This document shows positions 8,212 to 17,321 of a stretch of 37,857 bases of DNA, in pieces. Location: positions 1 to 37,857 of the forward strand of contig NZ_JALOCF010000048.1 in assembly GCF_023227905.1 (NCBI RefSeq), in the 5' to 3' direction. Position numbers and translations under genes: made by a program. Numbering within the stretch: the stretch's first letter is position 1; each line of letters starts with the position of its first letter. Source of the stretch: Methylobacter sp. Lineage in GTDB: Bacteria; Pseudomonadota; Gammaproteobacteria; Methylococcales; Methylomonadaceae. The notes below the pieces were generated by a model. That model saw only the letters and a program-made list of their open reading frames with translations, had not been told where the DNA came from and ran no database searches.

Positions 8212-8341
8212 CGCGTATAGGTCTCTGACAGAGAAGGCCGCGAGAGGCATAAAGCCGCTCATATACCACGACAAGGCCCCGACAGGCTCCCTTGGAAGAT
8301 GGAAATGATTAACTTCATTTTTAACTACAGAAGGAGCTGAA

Positions 8342-9301
8342 ATGTCAGCCAATTCAACATTTACAGAGCTTGTATCGACGACATTTAGGCGTCACCGCAA
8401 AGAAATCAAAGACAACTTGAGCAACCGTAACGCGCTGCTCAAGTACGTCAAGCGCAAAGGCAATTACTCGCTCGAAGATGGCGGCTTAACCATCGCCACG
8501 CCTCTGGACTACAACGCGAACGGCACTTATCAGCGGTACTCAGACTGGGACACGCTGAACATCAGTCAATCCGATGTTATCTCGGCTGCCGAGTACCAGT
8601 GGCGCCAGATCGCTATCAACATCGTGGCATCTGGCCGAGAACTGCGTATCAACTCCGGCGATTCTCGCATCATCAATCTGGCAAAAGCCCGGATGAAAAA
8701 CGCGATTCGCACGTTCAACAACAACTTCTCGTCTGACCTGTACTCAGCCGGTTCGCTGACAAACCAGATCAACGGCCTGCAAGCGCTTGTTGCCGACACC
8801 AACACCAACACCGTGGGCGGTATCGATGCATCAGTGTGGTCGTTCTGGCAAAACAAGGTTTTTGACCTGTCCGTCAACTCCGTCACCATCTCGGCCACCA
8901 CTATCGAAGGGTCGGCCATGCTGCCGTTGTGGCTGCAGCTGGACAGGGGTCCGGACGACTGTCCGGATTTGATCGTTGCTGACAACAACTACTACAGCTT
9001 CTTCGAGAACAGCCAAACCAGCCTGAAACGATACTCGTCCAGCGAGAGCGCAAATGCCGGTTTCGTATCGCTGAAATACAAAAAGGCCGACGTGATCTAC
9101 GACGGCAATAGCGGCATTCCAGCGAACCACATGTATTTCCTGAACACCGAATACTTGAAGCTGGTTGTGCATAAGGATGCCGACTTGACCGAGGTTCCAG
9201 AGCAAAGACCGGTTAACCAGGATGGTTCTGTGATTCCGATTCTGTGGATGGGAAATTTAGTCGCAAGTAACCGTTCCCAACAAGGCGTCATCATCGCTTA
9301 A
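8342..9301 (+). CDS. Major capsid protein
   Basis: The 319-residue protein follows the scaffold and is preceded by AGGAGCTGAA, a strong ribosome site. It has the HK97-fold layout: an N-terminal helical arm (residues 1-40), an E-loop-like segment (TIATPLDYNANGTYQRYSDW) and a C-terminal domain with VVHKDADLTEVPEQRPVNQD. Major capsid proteins of this length and order are found in several temperate podoviruses. Assignment rests on position, size and composition. Confidence 0.85.
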   Translation: MSANSTFTELVSTTFRRHRKEIKDNLSNRNALLKYVKRKGNYSLEDGGLTIATPLDYNANGTYQRYSDWDTLNISQSDVISAAEYQWRQIAINIVASGRELRINSGDSRIINLAKARMKNAIRTFNNNFSSDLYSAGSLTNQINGLQALVADTNTNTVGGIDASVWSFWQNKVFDLSVNSVTISATTIEGSAMLPLWLQLDRGPDDCPDLIVADNNYYSFFENSQTSLKRYSSSESANAGFVSLKYKKADVIYDGNSGIPANHMYFLNTEYLKLVVHKDADLTEVPEQRPVNQDGSVIPILWMGNLVASNRSQQGVIIA

Positions 9302-9308
9302 CGGCATA

Positions 9309-9328
9309 GCCCGGTGTAAAAGCCGGGC
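9309..9328 (+). other. Hairpin between capsid and decoration genes
   Basis: GCCCGG (9309-9314) and CCGGGC (9323-9328) form a 6-bp stem with an 8-base loop and no T-run. It may protect the 3' end of capsid mRNA or reduce read-through. A smaller GGCC/GGCC hairpin lies between the next two genes. Confidence 0.4.
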
Positions 9329-9354
9329 ATCCCAACGAATTCGAGGAAATATCT

Positions 9355-10068
9355 ATGTTTGCACCTGTTACAAGTTTCGCCGGGCCGCAGCCGTTTAACG
9401 ACTGGTTCGCACCGGACACCACGCAACGCCACCCGCTCGGCACCAAGATTGATGCTGTAGACCCGTACTGGGGCCAGGGCGCGTTTGTTTACGTCAAATC
9501 AGCCGACGCCATTCTGAAAGGCTCGGTGGTGATGTGGGACGAATCCCATAACGCCGCATTGCTGCCCACCACCGCATTGCAAGGTTTCCCATGGGGCGTG
9601 GCAATGGCTCCGATGGCATCCGGCACTTACGGCTGGATTCAGGTCGAGGGTCGCGCGGTTTACAAGACCAATGCCACCGTGGCGGCTGACGCGATTGTTG
9701 CTATCGCCGCTGCCGGCATCCTGGGCGCGTCCGCCACTGGTAAGCAGTTGATCGGTGTGCGCAACCGGGTATCGGCTACCGGCACCAAAACCGCAAGCGC
9801 ACTTACCACCAACGGCAGCTATGCGCTGAAAACCGACGGCTATGACGGATTTTTCTTGGGCATGGCGCTATCTGGTACTGGTGTCCCGGCTTCGACAGTG
9901 GTTGCCAAGCTAGATCCGGACGGCCGCACCATCTACATGGGATCGGCTATCGGCACCGTAGGCGACAAGCTGGCGACTGCAACCGGCACTATCACGCTGA
10001 CCGGAACCTATACCGGCTACGGCAGCGGCATTATTGCGAATCCCACGACCATGGTGGCGGTGGCATAG
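9355..10068 (+). CDS. Capsid decoration/cement-type protein (putative)
   Basis: The 237-residue protein is Gly/Ala/Thr-rich and beta-like, with no enzyme motifs. The first 120 residues (PFNDWFAPDTTQRHPLGT onward) resemble proteins encoded directly after capsid in this phage type. The C-terminal part, with repeated Ser/Thr/Gly turns (SGTGVPASTVVAKLD), looks like an added immunoglobulin-like or beta-sandwich domain. The start follows GAGGAAAT. Decoration is inferred from position. Confidence 0.6.
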   Translation: MFAPVTSFAGPQPFNDWFAPDTTQRHPLGTKIDAVDPYWGQGAFVYVKSADAILKGSVVMWDESHNAALLPTTALQGFPWGVAMAPMASGTYGWIQVEGRAVYKTNATVAADAIVAIAAAGILGASATGKQLIGVRNRVSATGTKTASALTTNGSYALKTDGYDGFFLGMALSGTGVPASTVVAKLDPDGRTIYMGSAIGTVGDKLATATGTITLTGTYTGYGSGIIANPTTMVAVA

Positions 10069-10121
10069 CTTTGCCACTTAACGATTTGGCCAGGGACGGC
10101 CTCCCCTAATTACGAGGATTT

Positions 10122-10796
10122 ATGGCTCTAACCGATCTAATCCAACAAGACGCCGGCATCATGCCTTTCGTGCGCTTCGAGCGTATCGCCGTTGAAGATG
10201 CAGCCGCAAGCCGAGAGGCCGGACACTACGTCGCGAAAGATGTGGACATGGCTAACATCACGCCACCTTATAGCAAGGACGTGATGAAGTACAAGGTTGT
10301 CGCCTGGCTGGGGCAGCTCAAGATTGACGCTATGAACGCGCGTATTCCGGCCGATTGGGTGGAAAAATACACAGCCGCCTATGAGGCGTGGAAACGCGGA
10401 CAGGAAATGCCGGTAGACGGCTATCCGATCAAGGGATGGGGCGTTATTTCACCAGCACAGCAAGAAACCCTGATTAAGTTGCACATTCTGACCGTTGAAA
10501 GCTTGGCGGCTGCGAATGATGAAGGATTGCGACGTATCGGCATGGGCGCACATGACCTGAAAAACAAGGCTGACGCATGGCTGAAACAGCTCAAGAAGGC
10601 AGGCCCTGCAACTGTCGAAATTGCCGCACTCAAGAAGGAAAACGCCGGATTATTGGCGGCTGTTTCCGGTCTGGAAAAGCAAGTGTCCGAACTGTCAAAA
10701 CTGGTTGAGCAGGTTGGCGCATTGCAACAAGGCCCGATGACTGCCGCAATTCGTGACGGTATCGGTGCCGACGACTTGTTAGGCGACGATGATTAA
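10122..10796 (+). CDS. Conserved head-region protein with HhH-like and coiled-coil parts
   Basis: The 224-residue protein starts after GAGGATTT. Residues 1-100 form an alpha/beta region (FVRFERIAVEDAAASR). Residues 110-150 (VESLAAANDEGLRRIGMGA) resemble a helix-hairpin-helix, and 165-205 form a coiled coil with heptads (ALKKENAGLLAAVSGLEKQV). The acidic tail ends GADDLLGDDD. It may link head proteins or organise DNA near the portal; function is unknown. It overlaps the methyltransferase gene by 8 bases. Confidence 0.6.
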   Translation: MALTDLIQQDAGIMPFVRFERIAVEDAAASREAGHYVAKDVDMANITPPYSKDVMKYKVVAWLGQLKIDAMNARIPADWVEKYTAAYEAWKRGQEMPVDGYPIKGWGVISPAQQETLIKLHILTVESLAAANDEGLRRIGMGAHDLKNKADAWLKQLKKAGPATVEIAALKKENAGLLAAVSGLEKQVSELSKLVEQVGALQQGPMTAAIRDGIGADDLLGDDD

Positions 10797-11544
10797 AGAA
10801 GTCAGAACAATCGGAAACGCCACGATTTACCTGGGTGACTCGCTGGAAATCATGCGCGGGATGCCTGATAAATCAATCAATATGATTTTTACCGATCCGC
10901 CCTACGGCCACAACAACAACAACGGTGACCTGATACACAACCGGGAAAAGGCATTAGGAAAGTCAAAAGGAAAAGAGGCGGAAGCAAGACCAATCGCTAA
11001 TGATGGCGCAGAGGCCAATGAAATATTTAAAAACGCCTTGCCAGAATTCAATCGCCTCTTAGACTCTGGCTGCTGCTGCTGCTGCTGCGGCGGCGGCGGC
11101 GGACCTGACCCGCAGTTTGCACGTTGGTCGCTGTGGATGGATGAAGTATTCAACTTTAAACAAATGGTGGTGTGGGATAAGGGCAAGATCGGCATGGGGT
11201 GGCATTATCGCCGCTCATATGAAACCGTCCTTGTTGCTGACAAAAAAGGCAGCAAGCCTAAATGGTTTGCAACGGCAAAGAACATAGAGAACATCATCAG
11301 ACCGGGCGATTACGGCATTAAGAAGATTATCCCGAAAAAGACCGACCACCCAACGCCAAAACCAATCGAGTTGCCGACGCATTTTATCGGGCTACATTCA
11401 CAGCCAGGCGACGTTGTTTTTGACCCGTTTATGGGGGCCGGCTCTACAGGAGTCGCCGCAATAAAGTCTGGACGCAAGTTTGTCGGCATTGAGATAGACC
11501 CGCATTGGTTTGAAGTGGCTTGCAAAAGGCTGGAGGCAGCATGA
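10789..11544 (+). CDS. DNA methyltransferase, beta class (N4-C or N6-A)
   Basis: The 251-residue enzyme has the catalytic motif TDPPYGH (35-41) first and the S-adenosylmethionine motif DPFMGAGSTG near 217-226 second, the beta-class order. Between them a run of six Cys then five Gly (95-105), coded by (TGC)6(GGC)4GGA at 11071-11103, leads into PDPQFARW. I recall a similar Cys/Gly run in related phage methylases, so it is probably not an error. Lying among head genes with no restriction partner, it likely protects phage DNA. Confidence 0.88.
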   Translation: MIKEVRTIGNATIYLGDSLEIMRGMPDKSINMIFTDPPYGHNNNNGDLIHNREKALGKSKGKEAEARPIANDGAEANEIFKNALPEFNRLLDSGCCCCCCGGGGGPDPQFARWSLWMDEVFNFKQMVVWDKGKIGMGWHYRRSYETVLVADKKGSKPKWFATAKNIENIIRPGDYGIKKIIPKKTDHPTPKPIELPTHFIGLHSQPGDVVFDPFMGAGSTGVAAIKSGRKFVGIEIDPHWFEVACKRLEAA

Positions 11545-12251
11545 ACGTATTGGAACTGGTACAAAGGTTTTGCAGAAGAACCGGCGTCCCGGTTCCATCG
11601 GTCGTTATCGGCTCGACCAATGACCAGATTTTGCAGGTATTGGCGATACTCGAAGAGGAAGTAAACGACCTAGCCTCCCGTCACACATGGCAGGGACTGA
11701 ACCATCGAGCATCGCATACCACCATCGCCGCCGAGGATCAGGGCGCAATCGAAACGCTCGACCCTGGGTTTCGGTATGTTCGTAACGATACCATTTGGGA
11801 TAACACCGACCGTTTGCCGGTTCTCGGTCCCGTCAGCGGCCCACAGTGGCAAGCCATGAAAGCATGGGTGGTCAATGGCCCCCGCTATCGTTTTCGCATT
11901 ATGGGCAATCATCTGCTCGTCAATCCTGTACCGGCCGCCGGGCATACCTGGACGTGGGAATGGTCGTCTAAACGGGCGATTCTCGATCCCGATGGCGCGA
12001 CCGTGAAAGAGTTTTTCACCAATGACGACGACACTTTTGTCTTGCCAGATACCCTGCACTTGCTTGGCTTGCGCTGGCGATGGAAGAAAGAAAAGGGGCT
12101 GGATTACGCCGAAGATTTCAATACCTACGAATTTCAGGTAAAGGACGCCATGGGCCGTGACGGTGGAGCTGAGAGATTGTTTGCCGATGGTGAGCCGCGC
12201 AGAGCCAAGCCGGGCGTATTTGTTCCTCAAGGCAACTGGATGGCGCCGTAA
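11541..12251 (+). CDS. Head-tail adaptor/connector protein
   Basis: The start at 11541 is chosen because GGAGG lies five bases upstream and ATGA overlaps the methylase stop; an in-frame ATG 21 bases earlier lacks this. The 236-residue product (NVLELVQRFCRRTGVPVPSV at the N-terminus) has the helical start and EEVNDLASRHTWQ segment of connector proteins that bind below the portal in podoviruses. The C-terminus GVFVPQGNW is typical of the group. Its stop overlaps ATG at 12251. Confidence 0.7.
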   Translation: MNVLELVQRFCRRTGVPVPSVVIGSTNDQILQVLAILEEEVNDLASRHTWQGLNHRASHTTIAAEDQGAIETLDPGFRYVRNDTIWDNTDRLPVLGPVSGPQWQAMKAWVVNGPRYRFRIMGNHLLVNPVPAAGHTWTWEWSSKRAILDPDGATVKEFFTNDDDTFVLPDTLHLLGLRWRWKKEKGLDYAEDFNTYEFQVKDAMGRDGGAERLFADGEPRRAKPGVFVPQGNWMAP

Positions 12252-12313
12252 TGCGGCAATCGGTACGCAAAAAAGCCGTTACCCGGCAGCAGATCAGCAA
12301 TTTTATCAATTAT
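12251..12313 (+). pseudogene. Orphan 5' end of the closure/hub gene
   Basis: The first 21 codons here (MRQSV...QQISNFINY) match the first 21 codons of the gene at 12546 (MRSPS...QQISNFISY) with many synonymous differences. The start is coupled to the adaptor stop (TAATG), the position expected for the native start. Beyond 12313 the frame runs into antisense of a small gene. It is best read as a severed start left after cassette insertion. Confidence 0.7.
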
Positions 12314-12543
12314 TTAACTTCTTTGATTCGCCGCATTAATTCATTAATTTTCTTCACGTTTTCGAGCGCCTTTTGCGCCAAAGATATGCCGCCTTTGATG
12401 GGATATGTGTGCATTACTGTTCGCGGCCGTTCTGGAATATTACGCTTGCCTCTTGGCACGTGGCTCAAGCATTTGATTCTCTCCACGGGTTCATATCGTT
12501 TTGATTGCAATGATTCGGTAAATAATTCAGTGAAGGTTTTCAT
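12310..12543 (-). CDS. Intercalated small gene, 77 aa, unknown
   Basis: This minus-strand gene fills exactly the gap between the orphan start (ending 12313) and the real start (12546). The 77-residue product is basic and helical, with RGKRNIPERPRTVMHTYPIK in the middle and a C-terminal helix ending MRRIKEVK. I do not recognise the family. Position and strand match the two homing endonuclease cassettes in this genome, so it may be a small homing protein or the cargo of one. GGGAAGGG lies about 13 bases upstream. Confidence 0.55.
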   Translation of the reverse strand: MKTFTELFTESLQSKRYEPVERIKCLSHVPRGKRNIPERPRTVMHTYPIKGGISLAQKALENVKKINELMRRIKEVK

Positions 12544-12545
12544 AA

Positions 12546-14108
12546 ATGCGTAGCCCTTCCCGCGTGAAGGCGGGTCAAAAACAACAGATTAGTAATTTTA
12601 TCAGCTATCAGGCTCCGGTGGGCGGCTGGAACGCATATTCCGCATTGGCCGACATGAAGCCCACTGAGGCGGTTACGCTCGATAACTGGTACCCACAACC
12701 CGGTTACTGCGAGATTCGCGGCGGATCGGCATCGCACGCAACCGGCATGACCGGAAACGGCAAGACGCTGGCGGTTTACAACGGGATATCGGGTTCGTCG
12801 AAAATGTTTTGCGCGACGGCCAGCGGCGTTTATGACGTTTCAAGCGCTGGCGCGGTCGGTGCATCGGTAGCAGCTAGGACTAGCGGAAAGCACCAAACGT
12901 TAATGTTTGGCGACGGCACGAATAATTACCTGATCATGTGCAACGGCGCCGATAAGCCGCTGTACTACGATGGCGCGACATGGACGGCAGTTGACAACCT
13001 AACCAGCCCCGCATTAACCGGCATTACCACGACCAGTCTTATCGCTCCAATCATGCATAAGGGCAGGCTGATGTTCATCGAGAAAAGTAGCCTGTCATTC
13101 TGGTATCTGGCGGCGGGCGCGGCGGGCGGCGCATTGACTGAGTTCCCGCTAGACGGCGTGGCGCAGAAAGGCGGCTATCTGATGGCTGCCGAGTCATGGA
13201 CTGTTGATTCGGGATCTGGCGCAGATGATCGAATGGTGTTTATAACGTCAGAGGGAGAGGTCATCGTTTACCAGGGCACCAACCCAAGCGCGGCGGCAAC
13301 CTGGGCGCTGGTCGGCGTGTATGCCATTGGTGAGCCATTGGGGCGAAACTGCATACTGAAATACGGTGCAGAACTGATTTTCCTGACCAAGCAGGGCGCA
13401 TACCCTCTTTCTACTGTTTGGCAGTCGTCTGGCCTGGATTTCAGCAAGGCCGCCACTCGTAAAATACAGGCCGCATTCAACGATTCTGCTAGGTTATACG
13501 GGAATATTTATGGCTGGAAAGCGCTGTTATACCCGGCGAAGTCGGCCATTATTGTCAATATTCCATTTGCCGAGGATGGAACTCATCATCAGTATGTGAT
13601 GAACACCATTAACAATTCGTGGTGTAGGTTCATAGGATGGGATGCTGAGGATTTTGCCTTATTTAACGATGATCTTTACTACGTTGGCGGAACTTCAATT
13701 ATTAAGGCATGGACAGGAACAAGCGACCAAGGCGGAAATATCAACGCCTATGGAAAAACAGCGTTCAATTATTTTGGCAGTAGAGGACAACTTAAAACCT
13801 GGAAGATGTTTCGGCCTAATCTTTCCGTAAATGGCACGATTGATTTCCTGATCGGCCTCGATGTTGATTTCGACGATAACTCAATTATTGGAGCGGCATC
13901 CGCCGTATCAACGGGGACAGCGACATGGGATGTTTCGACATGGGATGGCGCTCTGTGGGGCGGCGGCATGCAAATCGTCAAAAATTGGGCGACACCTAGC
14001 GCATGGCCTGGGTATTGTGCATCGGGGAAAATAAAAGTTTCGACCAACGTCCGCGAGGTTCGCTGGAATTCGATGGATTACATCTTCGAGATCGGCAATG
14101 GCCTTTAG
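12546..14108 (+). CDS. Head closure/tail hub protein (beta-propeller-like)
   Basis: The 520-residue protein starts with FISYQAPVGGWNAYSALADM and TLDNWYPQPGYCEIRGG, a signature of large tail hub or stabilisation proteins in temperate podoviruses. The rest is beta-rich with repeated GxxxLIFLT-like blades (FMFGDGTNNYLIMCNG, DDRMVFITSEGEVIVYQG), suggesting a propeller. It probably seals the connector after packaging, like P22 gp10, though homology is inferred. GAAGG lies ten bases before the ATG. It overlaps the next gene by 11 bases. Confidence 0.7.
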   Translation: MRSPSRVKAGQKQQISNFISYQAPVGGWNAYSALADMKPTEAVTLDNWYPQPGYCEIRGGSASHATGMTGNGKTLAVYNGISGSSKMFCATASGVYDVSSAGAVGASVAARTSGKHQTLMFGDGTNNYLIMCNGADKPLYYDGATWTAVDNLTSPALTGITTTSLIAPIMHKGRLMFIEKSSLSFWYLAAGAAGGALTEFPLDGVAQKGGYLMAAESWTVDSGSGADDRMVFITSEGEVIVYQGTNPSAAATWALVGVYAIGEPLGRNCILKYGAELIFLTKQGAYPLSTVWQSSGLDFSKAATRKIQAAFNDSARLYGNIYGWKALLYPAKSAIIVNIPFAEDGTHHQYVMNTINNSWCRFIGWDAEDFALFNDDLYYVGGTSIIKAWTGTSDQGGNINAYGKTAFNYFGSRGQLKTWKMFRPNLSVNGTIDFLIGLDVDFDDNSIIGAASAVSTGTATWDVSTWDGALWGGGMQIVKNWATPSAWPGYCASGKIKVSTNVREVRWNSMDYIFEIGNGL

Positions 14109-14514
14109 AGTTATCGATAGGGATTTAGAGCGCTGCCAGGACTGGCTGGGAGACCGTACCGGAACAATTGGCTATGACATGGTTCAGGCCATCGGCCTTG
14201 AGCGCGACGGTGAGCTAGTGGCGGTCACCGGCTACAACAATTTCATCGACAAGTCATGCCACATTCATTTCGCGATTCAAGATGGCGTAGTGGTGCCGCG
14301 TAATTACCTGTGGTTTATTCACTATTACCCCTATATGCAAGCCGGCATAGATGTATTGATTGCCTTTATGCCAGTCGCTAACGAGCGGATTATCAGACTG
14401 GCTCAACATCTGGGTTATTCCCTGCGCTGCTGGATCGATGACGCTGGCTTAATGCTGTACACAATGAACAAATCCAATTGCAAATGGACAAGGATTAAAC
14501 ATGGGATCAAGTAA
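14098..14514 (+). CDS. GNAT acetyltransferase-like phage protein
   Basis: The 138-residue protein has the layout of GNAT folds: a central strand LVAVTGYNNF, a CHIHFAIQD strand, and a late helix ANERIIRLAQHLGYSLR resembling the acyl-CoA-associated alpha4 region. Small GNAT-like proteins are common in podovirus structural operons, where their substrate is unknown. Whether it is active cannot be told, since the usual RxxGxG pyrophosphate loop is not clear. Overlaps on both sides show tight coupling. Confidence 0.6.
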   Translation: MAFRVIDRDLERCQDWLGDRTGTIGYDMVQAIGLERDGELVAVTGYNNFIDKSCHIHFAIQDGVVVPRNYLWFIHYYPYMQAGIDVLIAFMPVANERIIRLAQHLGYSLRCWIDDAGLMLYTMNKSNCKWTRIKHGIK

Positions 14515-15349
14515 GGCGCCGCCGGCCCCCGATTATGTAGGAGCGGCCAACGCTCAAGGCGCAGCCAATCTGGAAGCCGCTAAGGCCACCGGGCGAATCA
14601 ATAACCCCAACGTCAACAACCCATACGGCACGCAGCGCGTTACTTGGGACGGCGACACCCCCACGATCACGCAGGCGCTGACGCCAGAACAACAAGCTAT
14701 TTTATCCAGGGAAACACAAGCGAAAACATCGCTTGGTGATGCCGGCGTTAATATTGCCAATCAGGTGCGAACAAGTGCCGGAAATCCGCTTGATTTCTCG
14801 AAATTGCCTGGAGCGCCACAATCGGCTGGCCAACGTCGAGACGACGTGGTAAAAGCCATGATGAGTCGGATCGATACCGACACAGCCGGACAGAGAGATG
14901 CCAAGAATTCAGAATTAATTGCCGCCGGCATTAGGCCTGGCACGAGGGCATATGACTCGGCCATGACGCAAATAGACCGCCAATATAATGACGCTCGCAG
15001 TAATGCCATCTTGGCCGGCGGCCAGGAGGCTACGCGTGATTTCGGCATGGATAACCAATCCAGGCAGCAGGCTATCGCCGAAATGCTTACGCAACGGCAA
15101 ACGCCACTTAACGAGATTAACGCAATCATGTCAGGCGCTCAGGTTAGCAATCCATTTGCCAGCGGCTTGGGTTATCAGGGCGGCATGAATGTTGGCGCGG
15201 CGCCTATTGCCGGCGCTATCAGCAACCAGGGCCAAGCGCAGCAGAACATTTATAACCAGCAGCAAGCACAACAGAACGGCAACATCCAGGCCGGGGCTGG
15301 CTTGATCGGCTCGCTTGGTGGCGCATACCTGAGTAGACCAGGACAATAG
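14501..15349 (+). CDS. Virion internal/ejection-type protein, 282 aa
   Basis: The protein is Gln/Asn/Ala-rich and starts MGSSKAPPAPDYVGAA, the form shared by phage proteins thought to be carried inside the head or needle. Helical residues 95-215 are followed by a Gly/Gln-rich repeat region (QGQAQQNIYNQQQAQQNG) and a glycine-rich tail that could enter membranes (GAGLIGSLGGAYLS). It overlaps the GNAT-like gene and heads a run of four similar-size internal proteins. Role is inferred from order and composition. Confidence 0.6.
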   Translation: MGSSKAPPAPDYVGAANAQGAANLEAAKATGRINNPNVNNPYGTQRVTWDGDTPTITQALTPEQQAILSRETQAKTSLGDAGVNIANQVRTSAGNPLDFSKLPGAPQSAGQRRDDVVKAMMSRIDTDTAGQRDAKNSELIAAGIRPGTRAYDSAMTQIDRQYNDARSNAILAGGQEATRDFGMDNQSRQQAIAEMLTQRQTPLNEINAIMSGAQVSNPFASGLGYQGGMNVGAAPIAGAISNQGQAQQNIYNQQQAQQNGNIQAGAGLIGSLGGAYLSRPGQ

Positions 15350-15357
15350 GTTGAATC

Positions 15358-16242
15358 ATGCCTGACTACAACGGACAAATAGACTGGGGCGACTGGCAGC
15401 AGATGCCGGACTATCGCGCCGGCTGGCGGGATAAACACAAGAGCGGCATCGCTGATCTAGGAAGGGCGCTTGATGTCACCACATACATCCCAGGCCTGAA
15501 TACGGTATCCGATTTTGCACACGAAGGCACCGGGCAGGCGATGACGGCTGCTAATCAAGTGCTATCGCCAGTGGTAAAGGCCGTCCACAAATATACCCTG
15601 CCGGATTACCAGTTAAACAAAGGCAATGCTATTGGTGATATTCACCGGTTCAGCGAAGAAAAACCGGCTGATGCTTTGGCGATAGCCGCGGCAACTTATT
15701 TTACTGCCGGGGCTGCTAGCGGTTTAGCCAGTGGTGGCGGTGGTGGGGCAGCGGCTGGCGGCATGGCAGGAAGCACGGCGGCGGGGAGTGCTGCTATCAC
15801 GCCGACTTTTGCCAGTGGCGCGGCCGGAGCAGGCGGAGCAGTAACCGCAGGTGCTGGTGCCAGCGCCATCACGCCGGCATTTACGGCGGCCGGTCTTTCT
15901 ATTGCGCCGGAAGCGGCGGCAGCGGGAGGGCTAGGCGCAGCAGGAACCGCCGCGGCCAACTCGCTATTAACGCCAGCTTTTGCATCCTGGGGCGGAACGG
16001 GCGCTGGTGGCGGCCTGTTGAGTCAGGCAAAAAACGCCTATAACACGCTCAATAAATACGACGCTTATCGGTCAAATCTGCAAAGGTTCGCCGGCAACAA
16101 CGGGCCAACTGAACGCGACCGAGCCAACGCACAATCGGCGGCGCTGGCCGACCGCATATTGAATGCCGGTAACACGCCTCAAACAGCACGACAACGGATA
16201 ACGAATCGACTCATGATAAATAAATATGGGGTTCGCAAATGA
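15358..16242 (+). CDS. Ala/Gly-rich ejection protein, 294 aa
   Basis: The N-terminal 100 residues are mixed (DYNGQIDWGDWQQMPDYRAG), followed by a long Ala/Gly-rich stretch (about 110-215) with membrane-like character and a basic C-terminus (ARQRITNRLMINKYGVRK). Such composition fits proteins injected into the host envelope before DNA. It overlaps the next gene by 4 bases. No lysozyme or protease motif is visible. Confidence 0.6.
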   Translation: MPDYNGQIDWGDWQQMPDYRAGWRDKHKSGIADLGRALDVTTYIPGLNTVSDFAHEGTGQAMTAANQVLSPVVKAVHKYTLPDYQLNKGNAIGDIHRFSEEKPADALAIAAATYFTAGAASGLASGGGGGAAAGGMAGSTAAGSAAITPTFASGAAGAGGAVTAGAGASAITPAFTAAGLSIAPEAAAAGGLGAAGTAAANSLLTPAFASWGGTGAGGGLLSQAKNAYNTLNKYDAYRSNLQRFAGNNGPTERDRANAQSAALADRILNAGNTPQTARQRITNRLMINKYGVRK

Positions 16243-17321
16243 TGGATCAGGAACAAGCGGCGATTAACCGCAGACAACGCATTGCTGAAATGCTGATGCA
16301 GCAAGGACAAGAGCCGATGGAAACCAACCAGACGGCTGGCGGTTATGTGGTGCCGGTATCACCATTAGCCGGCGTAGCTAAGGTGGCGCAGCAATTGGCC
16401 GGGGCATACACGGCAAAAACTGCCGAAGATAAACAGGTTGCACTTGACGACAAGAAGAAGGCAATTGTTCAAGCGCTGTATTCAGGCCAAACTCCTCCAA
16501 CTCTCGACAAGGTTGCGGCTACTGGAATCGCATCTCCAGAGATGATGCTGAAAATGGGTTCTGACTTGGCGTCGGCTCAGGCGGAACACACCAACAAAGT
16601 TGAAGATAGAAAATTGCAGGCCGAGCTCACAGCCTCACAGCGGGAAGAAGATCGGAAAGCAAGGGCGGAACAAGCGCAACTTGCAAGGGATCAGACTTTT
16701 GCCCAACAAGAGCAGATGGCTAGATTGGCCGCAAGCCTTAGACCGGCACCGCAGCCAAGACAAGACCCATTGGTTCAGGTTGTCGGTCCTGATGGTCAGC
16801 CGACCTATACGCCAAGCTCTCAGGCCGTTGGTCAAAAACCTTTTACTGCTCAAACCATAAAACAAGAGCAAGCAGACGCGGCCAAGGAGCAGCAGAAAAC
16901 GCAGGCTTCCTTATCGTCCCAGCAGGTTTTGGATCAGGCGGCAATATTGGCCGCTCATCCTGGCAGAGAATCAGCAACGGGCGCATCGAGCTTTATGAGC
17001 AAGATACCCGGCACCAAAGCTAGAGACTTTCAAGCCAATCTCGATACCTTCAAGGCTCAGACGTTCGTTCCAATGGTTTCAGCCCTGAAAGGAATGGGTG
17101 CTTTATCAGATGCGGAAGGCAAGAAGATATCGGAGTCAGTAGGTGCGCTAGACCCGTCTATGTCAGAGGGTGAGTTCAACGATTCCCTGCAAAGAGTAAC
17201 AAAGTACCTGTATGACAAGGCTAAGGCTTCCGGGCTGAATGTTTCGTTGCCTGATTTCGCTGTAGAAGAAAAAAAGCAGGTCAATACCGATGATTTGGTT
17301 AAGCATTACCTGGGGCAATAA
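16239..17321 (+). CDS. Coiled-coil ejection-type protein, 360 aa
   Basis: The product is Gln- and Ala-rich. An N-terminal helix (NRRQRIAEMLMQQGQEPME) and a VSPLAGVAKVAQQLAGAY segment resemble internal virion proteins of temperate podoviruses. Residues 110-165 form a strong coiled coil rich in Glu, Arg and Gln. The C-terminal 130 residues are helical and mixed. It follows the Ala-rich protein with ATGA overlap and abuts the next gene. Role in DNA ejection is inferred. Confidence 0.6.
   Translation: MMDQEQAAINRRQRIAEMLMQQGQEPMETNQTAGGYVVPVSPLAGVAKVAQQLAGAYTAKTAEDKQVALDDKKKAIVQALYSGQTPPTLDKVAATGIASPEMMLKMGSDLASAQAEHTNKVEDRKLQAELTASQREEDRKARAEQAQLARDQTFAQQEQMARLAASLRPAPQPRQDPLVQVVGPDGQPTYTPSSQAVGQKPFTAQTIKQEQADAAKEQQKTQASLSSQQVLDQAAILAAHPGRESATGASSFMSKIPGTKARDFQANLDTFKAQTFVPMVSALKGMGALSDAEGKKISESVGALDPSMSEGEFNDSLQRVTKYLYDKAKASGLNVSLPDFAVEEKKQVNTDDLVKHYLGQ

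Noticed and set aside
12251..12553. 100-codon plus-strand frame starting MRQSV
   Set aside because: Beyond codon 21 it is antisense of the 77-aa cassette gene, so not a full gene.
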